Origin: Bacteroidota bacterium
GTDB taxonomy: Bacteria; Bacteroidota; Bacteroidia; Chitinophagales; Chitinophagaceae
Assembly (NCBI GenBank): GCA_023429825.1
Contig: JAEZDC010000115.1
Coordinates: 1-23,473, forward strand
Reading direction: 5' to 3'
DNA length: 23,473 nt
Shown: in pieces, positions 1 through 6,235 of the stretch
How positions within the stretch are numbered: position 1 is the first letter of the stretch
Layout of the letters: every line of letters begins with the position of its first letter
Notes under the pieces: model-generated
The model's input: only the letters and a program-made list of their open reading frames with translations
Database searches by the model: none
What the model was told of the DNA's origin: nothing
Made by a program: the position numbers and the translations under genes

Positions 1-2
1 GT

Positions 3-731
3 GTAGTTGTACAATCTAATGTTTCTGCTCCACCCCCTCCTGCAAATAATGATTGCGCCGCAGCAGTCGGCTTAGTTGCAGGAGTAGCAACAAACGGAAG
101 TTTAGCGAATGCAACTCAGTCTCAGGCTGGATCTGCTACATGTCCAAGTAATGCTGGACCTGCTATTGATGTGTGGTATAAATTTACTGCCTGGCAGAAT
201 GGAACTGGTACTGTATCCCTTACCGGAGCAAATGCAACATTGGATGCCATATTAGAGTTATTCTCAGGCTCATGTGGTAGTCTAACCAGCATCACATGCC
301 AGGATGCTACCTCTGCAGGTGGCAATGAAACGCTAACGTATGCAAGCTTCACATCAGGACAAGTCTATTATCTGCGTGTATATAATTGGGAAGATGTTCA
401 GGGAGGAACATTTACACTAAACATCAGCGGTGTAGCATTGCCGGTTACTATGGTAAACTTCAAAGGAGAACGCCTAAATGCGATCAATAGACTTGAGTGG
501 ACTACAGCAACAGAAGTGAACAACAATGGTTTCGAATTACAACGCAGCGCCGATGGTGTTAACTTCAGCACACTCTCTTTCATTGCTTCTAAAGCATCAA
601 ACGGAAACAGCACATCAGCAATCAATTATTCCTTCGGTGATGTAAGGCCATTGGCAGGAACGAACTATTACAGGCTGAAACAAATAGATAGAGATGGTAA
701 GTCCACCTTATCCGGAATTGTATCAATCTAA
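3..731 (+). CDS. T9SS-type secreted protein, 5' end outside window, ended early by in-frame TAA
   Basis: The frame is open from base 3, so the gene starts before the window. About 242 residues are visible: a Pro-rich hinge (PPPPANNDC, bases 30-56), one beta-rich PPC-like domain (DVWYKF near 168-185, YYLRVY near 367-384), then the FKGER...LEWTTATE...GFELQRSADG...NYYRLKQID linker module typical just before T9SS type A sorting domains. The TAA at 729-731 stands where the downstream paralogue has AAA (Ile-Lys-Gly-Ala-Lys), and the same frame continues with a full sorting domain to 1007. As read, the product would probably reach the periplasm but lack the signal that T9SS needs to move it across the outer membrane. 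Likely role before truncation is a cell-surface or secreted adhesin or scaffold; no catalytic motif is visible. A sequencing error at 729 is the main alternative. Confidence 0.8.
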   Translation, partial: VVVQSNVSAPPPPANNDCAAAVGLVAGVATNGSLANATQSQAGSATCPSNAGPAIDVWYKFTAWQNGTGTVSLTGANATLDAILELFSGSCGSLTSITCQDATSAGGNETLTYASFTSGQVYYLRVYNWEDVQGGTFTLNISGVALPVTMVNFKGERLNAINRLEWTTATEVNNNGFELQRSADGVNFSTLSFIASKASNGNSTSAINYSFGDVRPLAGTNYYRLKQIDRDGKSTLSGIVSI

Positions 732-740
732 GGCGCAAAA

Positions 741-1007
741 GTGTCTAACCTGGTATTTACCAGCATTTACCCTAATCCTGTAAAAGACAAACTCAGCGTG
801 GTGATCACAGCGCCTGCTAACGATAATATCACTTTAATTATTACAGATCTTGCAGGTAAGATGATCATGCAGAAAGCAACGCAGGTGAATGCCGGGGATA
901 ATAATATCGAACTACCGGTCGGCAGTTTTGGCAAAGGAGTTTACGTTATCAAGGCAATCTGCAGTAATGGATGTGAAACTGCCTTGCAGAAGTTTATTAA
1001 GCAATAA
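741..1007 (+). pseudogene. Detached T9SS type A C-terminal sorting domain (same frame as upstream gene)
   Basis: This 88-codon stretch is in frame with the gene ending at 731 and encodes a complete type A sorting domain: IYPNPVKDKLSVV, an ITDLAGK turn, ending in GVYVIKAICSNG...KFIKQ. A GTG at 741 could in principle start it, but it would have no signal peptide, so a free product could not reach the type IX machinery. It is best read as the 3' end of the upstream gene cut off by one nonsense codon (AAA to TAA at 729-731). The body of the domain is undamaged and close to the intact copy at about 3300-3560, so the mutation is recent, or the TAA is a read error, or the gene is read through. Confidence 0.75.
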
Positions 1008-1056
1008 TGTTTTTTAGTTAGTTGGTTAAACGGTATTATTTTAATCAACAGAATAT

Positions 1057-1086
1057 AAATAGAGCCTCAATTCTGAGGCTCTATTT
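1057..1086 (+). terminator. Perfect 13-bp hairpin after the first T9SS gene
   Basis: Arms 1057-1069 and 1074-1086 are perfect complements with a 4-nt ATTC loop. The left arm starts with A's and the right arm ends in ATTT followed by ATTT, as in a Rho-independent, possibly bidirectional terminator. It lies 50 bases after the stop at 1007 and only 29 bases before the next start codon at 1116. Confidence 0.75.
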
Positions 1087-1115
1087 ATTTACATTACACT
1101 CCTAAACCCTTATAT

Positions 1116-3560
1116 ATGAAAAGAAAACACATTCCTTTCAAACTTGTATTTATTTGCCTGTTTGTATTGTTTCTCTCGCTTGTAACTTCGATAAAAGCTC
1201 AATTTGCCGCTGCATACTCATTTGTTGCTAGTACCGGTAGTTATGTTGAGTTGAGTGAATATTCTGCAACAAATTTACCATTAGTGCAGGCAGACTCATA
1301 TCTAAGCTTGGCGCAGAATATTGGGTTTAATTTTATTTACGAAGGAGTATCCTATTCTCAGTTTAAGATGGCCTCAGACGGATATATTACTTTTAATACG
1401 GGGCAAACTATATCCAGTTCCGGTAATGATCTTTCCAATACATCAGCAAGACCCATAATAGCTCCATTATGGGATGATTTGGATGGCAGAGCCTCTGCTG
1501 TTGGTGATCCTCCTGGTACAAGTAGTAAAGCTTATTATCAGTTAACAGGCGTTGCTCCTAATAGAATTTTATGTGTTGAGTGGCGGAAATGGGAATGGGG
1601 TTATACATCCACTTCTCCTGTAATGAGCTTCCAGGTGAAACTCTATGAAACCTCCAACAAAATCGAATTTATCTATAGACAGGAAGCGGGTACAATTATT
1701 TCCGGGGCAGCTAGTATCGGTATCGCTTCGGCTCATGGACAGGGTAGCGGCAGTTTCTTGAATGTAACCAGTATATCAGCTCCGGCAGTCAGTAGTACTT
1801 TAGCCCAAAATAACCTTAACACCAAACCCCTCTCCGGTACTGTATATACATTTACTCCACCACCTCCATGCTCAGGAATACCTACCGGTGGAGTTACTAC
1901 CACATACACCCCTGTGATTTGTACCTCCGGAATGGCAAGTTTGGCTTTGTCAGGATCATCTGACGGGTCTCAACAGACGTACCAGTGGCAATCGTCTCCA
2001 ACTGGTACAAATAACTTCTCGAATATCAATGGAGCAAACTTTATAACCTATTCAGGAAATATTTCAGCCTCTACAGATTTCAGAGTCTTGGTCACATGCA
2101 CCAACAGCGGTTTATCGACGACATCAATCCCGGTAACGGTAACAGTCGAAACAGCTCCACCGGTTAATGATCTGGTCTGCGATGCTATACCATTAAACTT
2201 AAACGAAGCTCCGCATTGTGGAAATACCACCTGTGCTACTAATAATGCAGATCCATTTTATGCCATCCATAATACTCCAAAGAATAGCGTCTGGTATAAG
2301 TATACTCCTTCTGTTAGTGGAACTGCTCAAATCATAATGTCAAGACCATCAAACTTAACATCTGGCTTTCTTTACGCATATATTAATATCTACACCAGTA
2401 ACGGAAACTGCCCCCTCCCTGTAATGACTGAAATTTCATCTACTTTAATAGCAGATTTAGTTACTAATACAACTGTTTCAAACATTACACCTACTCTGAC
2501 CGCGGGTGTTACTTATTATATTATGATCCATCCCTATGCAACTTTCGATAATGGCGGATATTGTGTTCAGTTAGCTCCACCTCCACCACCTAATGATGAT
2601 TGTTCCAATGCAGTATCTATATCCGGTTACACGGGGAGTGTTAATGGAAATACGCTGGCTGCTACGCAATCCAGAAATGCGGAAACTTGCGTTGGAATAT
2701 CAACAACAGATGGTAGCCCTGCAAAAGACGTATGGTATTCGTTCAGAGCATTGAATACTGGTAATGGCACAATCACATTGAACAATGTGTTGGGTTTTGA
2801 TCCTGTCATGATGATGTATTCAGGAACATGCAATAACCTGGTAAATATTGCCTGTGCTAATCTCAATGGAATAGCTGCAACAGAGACTTTAAATTTCACA
2901 GGCCTGGTAACAGGTCAAACATATTATTTAAGAGTGTATGGTTATACTGCAGCAACAGGGACTTTTCAAATTTCTGCATCCGGCGCGGCGCTTCCTGTAA
3001 GTGTATCTTCATTCAAAGGAGAGCGCCAAAATGCAATCAATAGACTTGAGTGGACAACTGCTACTGAAATAAACAACAATGGTTTCGAATTACAACGCAG
3101 CGCCGATGGTGTTAACTTCAGCACACTCTCTTTCATTGCTTCTAAAGCATCAAACGGAAACAGCACATCGGTAATCAATTATTCTTTCGGTGATGTGAAA
3201 CCATTTGCAGGAACGAACTATTACAGGTTAAAGCAAATAGATAAAGATGGTAAGTTGACACTGTCTGATATTGTAACGATCAAAGGAGCGAAAGTATCAG
3301 AGTTGGTATTAAGCAGCATTTACCCTAATCCTGTAGAAGACAAACTCAGCGTGGTGATCACAGCGCCTGCTAATGATAAGATTACTTTAGTTATTACAGA
3401 CCTTGCAGGTAAAATGATCATGCAGAAAGCAACACAGGTGAATGCCGGGGATAATAATATCGAACTACCGGTTGCCAGTTTTGGCAAAGGAGTTTACGTT
3501 ATCAAGGCAATGTGCAGCAACGGTTGTGAAACTGCCTTGCAGAGATTCATTAAACAATAA
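1116..3560 (+). CDS. Large T9SS-secreted adhesin-like protein with PPC-like domains and type A sorting domain
   Basis: An 814-residue protein. Residues 1-28 form a Sec signal peptide (KRKH, a long hydrophobic core, then SIKAQ). Residues 30-250 are a beta-rich domain (SDGYITFNTG, PLWDDLDGR) of unassigned family; about 255-345 look Ig-like (YQWQSS, FRVLVTCTNSG). Two PPC-like modules follow, each opening with a Pro run and NDxC (about 350-485 and 490-625; VWYKYTP and VWYSFRA strands). Residues 628-730 are the FKGER/GFELQRS/YYRLKQID linker module and the last ~80 residues the T9SS type A sorting domain (SIYPNPVEDKLSVV...). It should be exported by T9SS and anchored to the surface or released. No catalytic residues are recognised, so adhesion or matrix binding is inference. 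It is a tandem paralogue of the gene upstream, almost identical at DNA level over the C-terminal third. The ATG at 1116 is chosen because the signal peptide follows at once; there is no Shine-Dalgarno, as usual in Bacteroidota. Confidence 0.88.
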   Translation: MKRKHIPFKLVFICLFVLFLSLVTSIKAQFAAAYSFVASTGSYVELSEYSATNLPLVQADSYLSLAQNIGFNFIYEGVSYSQFKMASDGYITFNTGQTISSSGNDLSNTSARPIIAPLWDDLDGRASAVGDPPGTSSKAYYQLTGVAPNRILCVEWRKWEWGYTSTSPVMSFQVKLYETSNKIEFIYRQEAGTIISGAASIGIASAHGQGSGSFLNVTSISAPAVSSTLAQNNLNTKPLSGTVYTFTPPPPCSGIPTGGVTTTYTPVICTSGMASLALSGSSDGSQQTYQWQSSPTGTNNFSNINGANFITYSGNISASTDFRVLVTCTNSGLSTTSIPVTVTVETAPPVNDLVCDAIPLNLNEAPHCGNTTCATNNADPFYAIHNTPKNSVWYKYTPSVSGTAQIIMSRPSNLTSGFLYAYINIYTSNGNCPLPVMTEISSTLIADLVTNTTVSNITPTLTAGVTYYIMIHPYATFDNGGYCVQLAPPPPPNDDCSNAVSISGYTGSVNGNTLAATQSRNAETCVGISTTDGSPAKDVWYSFRALNTGNGTITLNNVLGFDPVMMMYSGTCNNLVNIACANLNGIAATETLNFTGLVTGQTYYLRVYGYTAATGTFQISASGAALPVSVSSFKGERQNAINRLEWTTATEINNNGFELQRSADGVNFSTLSFIASKASNGNSTSVINYSFGDVKPFAGTNYYRLKQIDKDGKLTLSDIVTIKGAKVSELVLSSIYPNPVEDKLSVVITAPANDKITLVITDLAGKMIMQKATQVNAGDNNIELPVASFGKGVYVIKAMCSNGCETALQRFIKQ

Positions 3561-3576
3561 CTATTCAATAGTTTAA

Positions 3577-3608
3577 ACAAAGATCCCGGCTTATGCCGGG
3601 ATCTTTGT
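3577..3608 (+). terminator. Perfect 14-bp terminator hairpin
   Basis: Arms 3577-3590 and 3595-3608 pair perfectly around a TTAT loop. The inner stem is GC-rich (GATCCCGGC) and is flanked by A's on the left and TTTGTAT on the right. It starts 16 bases after the stop of the T9SS gene. Confidence 0.85.
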
Positions 3609-3633
3609 ATTCTGCGTAAAACGATTACAAAAG

Positions 3634-3688
3634 TTATAAGGATTTTATAGGGATGTTATAGGGACCTTATAGGGTTTTTATAGGGACT
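3634..3688. repeat. Five-unit 11-bp tandem repeat, consensus TTATAGGGAnn
   Basis: Five exactly 11-bp units start at 3634, 3645, 3656, 3667 and 3678. Each begins TTATA; four continue GGG and the first AGG; the last two bases vary (TT, TG, CC, TT, CT). The exact 11-bp period is close to one helical turn, which would place every TATAGGG on one face of the DNA. It lies between a terminator and the 3' end of rocD. Function unknown. Confidence 0.85.
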
Positions 3689-3694
3689 TTGCTT

Positions 3695-3784
3695 AGGGTC
3701 TGCTTCGCCTCTGAGCCGGTACTGATAAGGGTTTGCGTCACTAATACAGCGAAGCAGAGTAAACCCAGTTACGAAGCAGGTCCC
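3695..3784. repeat. Inverted repeat built on TCTGCTTCGC between convergent genes
   Basis: TCTGCTTCGC at 3699-3708 is repeated inverted as GCGAAGCAGA at 3749-3758, and a second inverted copy of its core (CGAAGCAG) lies at 3772-3779. AGGG at 3695 and CCCT at 3781 extend the outermost pairing, and GGGTTT (3729-3734) with AAACCC (3760-3765) can nest inside. It lies directly downstream of the rocD stop codon (minus strand). There is no U-tract on either strand, so it is not a standard terminator. Confidence 0.5.
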
Positions 3785-3798
3785 TGGCAGGTATTATT

Positions 3799-5031
3799 CT
3801 AAACCAGTTTTGTAAGGCTCTTAGCTATAATACCTACACATTCGTTTACCTGGGTTTCGTTGATGATCAACGGTGGTGCAAACCTGATCTTATCGCCATG
3901 TGTTGGCTTGGCTAGTAATCCATTTTCTTTTAACTGCAAACACAGTTCCCAGGCAGCCTCCTTATTCGAATGTTCAATCACAATCGCATTAAGCAATCCT
4001 TTTCCCCGCACGGTCTTGATAAATGGTGAATCCAGTTTTGAAAGTTTATCCCGCAATAATGCACCCATGGTCTCTGCATTCTCAGCCATCTTCTCTTCTT
4101 TCAACACCTTCAACGCCTCCATCGCAACGGCACATGCTAAAGGGTTACCTCCATACGTACTTCCATGCTCGCCGGGTTTAATATTAAGCATGATGTCATC
4201 ATCAGCTAATACAGCGGATACCGGTAATATTCCTCCGCTCAGGGCTTTCCCAAGAATTAAAATATCAGGTCTTACATTCTCGTGATCACAGCACAGCATT
4301 TTACCTGTTCTGCACAAACCTGTTTGTATTTCATCTGCAATGAAGAGTACATTATATTCATCACATAATGCTCTAACTCGGGTCAGGTATCCTTCATCGG
4401 GTACAACCACCCCCGCTTCACCTTGTATCGGCTCCACCATAAAAGCGGCTACGTTCTTATCCTGGAAAGCTTTTTCTAAAGCAACGATGTCATTGTAGGG
4501 CACCAGTTCAAATCCCGGCATATACGGTCCGAAAGCGCGGTAGCTGGATGGATCAGTAGAAGAAGAGATGGCAGCGAGGGTTCTACCCCAGAAATTACCT
4601 TCCGCAAAGATGATCTTCGCCTGGTTCTCGGGAATTCCTTTTTTTGTATATCCCCATCGCCGGGCCAGCTTTACAGCCGTTTCGCCACCTTCTACGCCGG
4701 TATTCATTGGTAAGACCTTGTCATATCCAAAGTAATCGGTGATGAATTTCGCATATTCTCCCAGCAGGTTGCTATGAAATGCCCTTGATGTAAGGGTGAG
4801 CTTCTTTGATTGTTCAATCAACGCATTCACGATCCTGGGGTGGCAGTGTCCTTGGTTTACAGCAGAATAACCACTTAAAAAATCGTAATATCTTCTACCA
4901 TCCACATCCCAGAGAAAAACGCCTTCTCCTTTCTCTAAAACAACTGGTAAAGGATGATAGTTATGTGCGCCGTAAGTCTCCTCTAAATCAAGGAATTGTT
5001 TTGTCTTTTCAGACAATGTATGTGTGACCAT
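3799..5031 (-). CDS. rocD: Ornithine aminotransferase (ornithine--oxo-acid transaminase)
   Basis: A 410-residue class III PLP aminotransferase, normal length for the family. It transfers the delta-amino group of ornithine to 2-oxoglutarate, giving glutamate-5-semialdehyde (which cyclises to pyrroline-5-carboxylate) and glutamate, in arginine/ornithine breakdown or proline supply. Visible features: YGAHNYHPLPVV near residues 20-31, typical of ornithine aminotransferases; SGYSAVNQGHCHP at 53-65; TGVEGGETAVKLARRWGY at 111-128; the PLP-ring Asp233 in IADEIQTG; and the Schiff-base Lys262 in ILGKALSGG. Cytoplasmic. It stands alone on the minus strand with no arginine-pathway gene nearby. The leader is A/T-rich; no convincing -7 box was found. 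The specificity call rests on the N-terminal motifs, which differ from acetylornithine aminotransferase (ArgD); the confusion risk is low. Confidence 0.93.
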   Translation of the reverse strand: MVTHTLSEKTKQFLDLEETYGAHNYHPLPVVLEKGEGVFLWDVDGRRYYDFLSGYSAVNQGHCHPRIVNALIEQSKKLTLTSRAFHSNLLGEYAKFITDYFGYDKVLPMNTGVEGGETAVKLARRWGYTKKGIPENQAKIIFAEGNFWGRTLAAISSSTDPSSYRAFGPYMPGFELVPYNDIVALEKAFQDKNVAAFMVEPIQGEAGVVVPDEGYLTRVRALCDEYNVLFIADEIQTGLCRTGKMLCCDHENVRPDILILGKALSGGILPVSAVLADDDIMLNIKPGEHGSTYGGNPLACAVAMEALKVLKEEKMAENAETMGALLRDKLSKLDSPFIKTVRGKGLLNAIVIEHSNKEAAWELCLQLKENGLLAKPTHGDKIRFAPPLIINETQVNECVGIIAKSLTKLV

Positions 5032-5162
5032 AAGTAATTAGTGATTGATAATTAATAAATAGTTAGAATGAAGCGAAGCGCTTACTTCAATGGTTGAGTA
5101 GATCTAAATTTGAGCGTAGAAAGCACATATCATTAATTATCATCTGCAAGATAGGTAAATAG

Positions 5163-5270
5163 TTGAGAGTTAATAGTGTGATCGCTGCCAAAAGTGTTGC
5201 AGTACAAGAGTGCGACGCAACAGTTGACGCTATGAAAAACGAAAGCTGGCTATCCAAAATTTTTCTCTAA
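5163..5270 (+). repeat. Dispersed repeat copy 1 (AAGAGTGCGACGCAAC core) with short open frame
   Basis: Bases 5202-5221 match the arms of the palindromic element at 22471-22593 with one difference (A for T at 5209). The match continues past the core: ATGAAAAACGAAAGCTGG here, ATGGAAAACGAAAGCTGG on the minus strand at 22460-22443. Read from TTG 5163, or GTG 5178, this copy is open to TAA at 5268-5270 and encodes ...AVQECDATVDAMKNESWLSKIFL. The copy near 22428 keeps the same frame (VQVCDATGGAMENESWYQKK). It is either a mobile or REP-like repeat that happens to be open, or a tiny peptide family; no ribosome-binding evidence decides this. The core is shared with the elements near 6130 and 22585. 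Confidence 0.6.
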
Positions 5271-5294
5271 AGGTTAAATTCTGCCTAACCTGCA

Positions 5295-5372
5295 CTCAAT
5301 TATTGAGAAATTAGCAGTTTTGTTTTGCTAATTCGTTGCATTTTCCGACTTTTGCCGTCCCGAAAAATCGGG
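5295..5372 (+). promoter_or_regulatory. Probable promoter and leader of the rpmB-rpmG-DUF4295 operon
   Basis: A TTTG at 5324-5327 is separated by 19 bases from GACTTTTG at 5347-5354, close to the Bacteroidota -33/-7 pattern (TTTG, then TAnnTTTG). Transcription would begin near 5360, giving a leader of about 30 bases to the ATG at 5389. Two symmetric elements overlap it: the palindrome CTCAATTATTGAG (5295-5307) and the inverted repeat AATTAGCA/TGCTAATT (5309-5316/5326-5333), whose right arm overlaps the -33 box. A small hairpin CCCGA/TCGGG (5359-5363/5368-5372) lies at the predicted 5' end of the RNA. Control by these elements is inference. Confidence 0.45.
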
Positions 5373-5388
5373 GTAAAACATTTTAGTC

Positions 5389-5625
5389 ATGGCAAGAGTA
5401 TGTCAGGTTACAGGTAGAAAGCCGATTGGCGGACACACTGTATCGCATTCAAACATTAAAACCAAGCGTCGTTTCTTACCAAATTTGCAAACCAAGCGTT
5501 TCTTCTTTGCTGAAGAAGACCGTTGGGTTACTTTGAAATTAACTGCAGATGCTATCCGTACGATCAACAAGAACGGATTGGCTACCGTTATCAAAGAAAT
5601 GAGAGCTAAAGGCGCAAAAATCTAA
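5389..5625 (+). CDS. rpmB: 50S ribosomal protein L28 (bL28)
   Basis: A 78-residue basic protein, the usual length for Bacteroidota bL28. It opens MARVCQVTGRKP and keeps GGHTVSHSNIKTKRRFLPN (about residues 14-32) and the C-terminal WVTLKLTADAIRTINKNG helix. It is part of the large ribosomal subunit near the E site. First gene of a compact operon: rpmG starts 23 bases after its stop, and the DUF4295 gene follows. The ATG at 5389 is the first in frame and fits the family N-terminus exactly. Confidence 0.97.
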   Translation: MARVCQVTGRKPIGGHTVSHSNIKTKRRFLPNLQTKRFFFAEEDRWVTLKLTADAIRTINKNGLATVIKEMRAKGAKI

Positions 5626-5648
5626 TTAATCTATAAATCGTCTATACG

Positions 5649-5831
5649 ATGGCAAAGAAAGGCAACAGGGTTCAGGTGATCTTAGAATGTACCGAGCAGA
5701 AAACTACAGATGTTCCGGGTACAAGCCGTTATATCACCAATAAGAACAAAAAAAATACTCCTGAGCGTATTGAGCTTAAGAAGTACAATCCCAATCTGAA
5801 AAAAGTTACTGTACATAAAGAAATTAAATAG
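5649..5831 (+). CDS. rpmG: 50S ribosomal protein L33 (bL33), zinc-free form
   Basis: A 60-residue basic protein with the bL33 pattern: MAKKGNRVQVILECTE, then SRYITNKNKKNTPERIELKKYNP. It has one Cys (residue 14) and lacks the paired CxxC motifs, so it belongs to the zinc-independent (C-minus) type. Large-subunit protein. It lies between rpmB and the DUF4295 gene, which starts only 2 bases after its stop (5834), so the two are probably translationally linked. Confidence 0.96.
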   Translation: MAKKGNRVQVILECTEQKTTDVPGTSRYITNKNKKNTPERIELKKYNPNLKKVTVHKEIK

Positions 5832-5833
5832 TC

Positions 5834-6007
5834 ATGGCAAAAGCATCTTCTAAAAACGCGAAGGTAAAAGACGTAAAAGCTTCTGCTGAAGCGAAAAACT
5901 GGACTAAAGTGATCAAGGCTGTACGCAGCCCTAAAACCGGTGCCTATACCTTCAAAGAAGCGATCATCCACAAGGATAAGGTGAAAGATTTTTTATCTGC
6001 TAAATAA
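5834..6007 (+). CDS. DUF4295 family small basic protein, rpmG-linked
   Basis: A 57-residue protein (58 codons with TAA at 6005-6007), very rich in Lys and Ala: MAKASSKNAKVKD, then NWTKVIKAVRSPKTGAYTF and EAIIHKDKVKDFLSAK. This pattern and its position just after rpmG mark the DUF4295 family, which is found in Bacteroidota. The composition, size and operon point to a ribosome-associated protein. From memory, a Bacteroidota-specific large-subunit protein (bL38) has been seen in a Flavobacterium ribosome structure; whether DUF4295 is that protein should be confirmed before the name is used. The start lies 2 bases after the rpmG stop, and the operon terminator follows at 6028. Confidence 0.88.
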   Translation: MAKASSKNAKVKDVKASAEAKNWTKVIKAVRSPKTGAYTFKEAIIHKDKVKDFLSAK

Positions 6008-6027
6008 TTAGTGGGTATTATAATATT

Positions 6028-6058
6028 AAAAGCTGTTCCGTACTGCGGAATGGCTTTT
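6028..6058 (+). terminator. Terminator of the ribosomal-protein operon
   Basis: Arms 6028-6040 (AAAAGCTGTTCCG) and 6046-6058 (CGGAATGGCTTTT) form a 13-bp stem with two G-T wobbles and a TACTG loop, ending in TTTT. It is 20 bases after the DUF4295 stop. Confidence 0.8.
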
Positions 6059-6106
6059 GTATTTTTTGGAACCGATCTGATGTATTGCTATTATCCTTCC
6101 ATTGCG

Positions 6107-6138
6107 CCTGCCTGCCGGCAAAGGCAGGTCGCACACTT
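6107..6138. repeat. CCTGCC/GGCAGG hairpin joined to the TGTGCGAC repeat core
   Basis: CCTGCC at 6107-6112 pairs with GGCAGG at 6123-6128 over a GCCGGC-containing loop. Directly after it comes TCGCACACTT (6129-6138), the reverse complement of AAGTGTGCGA found in the repeats near 5205 and 22480-22590. On the minus strand the stretch reads VEVCDLPLPAGRQ, a pattern I associate with repeat-derived short frames in this phylum. It lies in the gap between the ribosomal operon and ftsY and has no recognised gene. Confidence 0.5.
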
Positions 6139-6210
6139 CAACTGTTTGAATCTTTCCTCAGCCAGGTTGGCTTACTCAAAACAACAAACTATAAACTAGA
6201 AACTGTCTTT

Positions 6211-6218
6211 TATCTTCG
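6211..6218 (+). promoter_or_regulatory. Candidate -7 box of ftsY
   Basis: TATCTTCG at 6211-6218, followed by CACC, differs by one base from the Bacteroidota -7 box TAnnTTTG and would start transcription about 10 bases before the ATG at 6236. No good -33 TTTG is seen at the right distance, so the call is tentative. Confidence 0.35.
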
Positions 6219-6235
6219 CACCTCAATAATTAAAC

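Larger units (their letters stand above)
5032..5388. other. 357-bp intergenic region, rocD / rpmB
   Basis: This gap separates divergent rocD and rpmB. From left to right it holds: an 11-bp A/T inverted repeat (TGATAATTAAT at 5046-5056 with ATTAATTATCA at 5132-5142); a GC-richer self-complementary patch near 5070-5085 (AAGCGCTT); a dispersed repeat copy with a 35-codon frame (5163-5270); a 13-bp palindrome (5295-5307) and an 8-bp inverted repeat (5309-5333); then the probable rpmB promoter. No longer coding sequence is supported. Confidence 0.7.

Noticed and set aside
741..1007. An independent small gene starting at GTG 741
   Set aside because: It is in frame with the gene ending at 731 and is only the sorting domain of that gene; without a signal peptide it could not be a T9SS cargo.
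3634..3688. CRISPR array
   Set aside because: Units are 11 bp with no unique spacers and no cas genes in the window.
6011..6199. A 62-codon plus-strand open frame between the DUF4295 gene and ftsY
   Set aside because: It covers the terminator hairpin (6028-6058) and a repeat (6107-6138) and has no family pattern.
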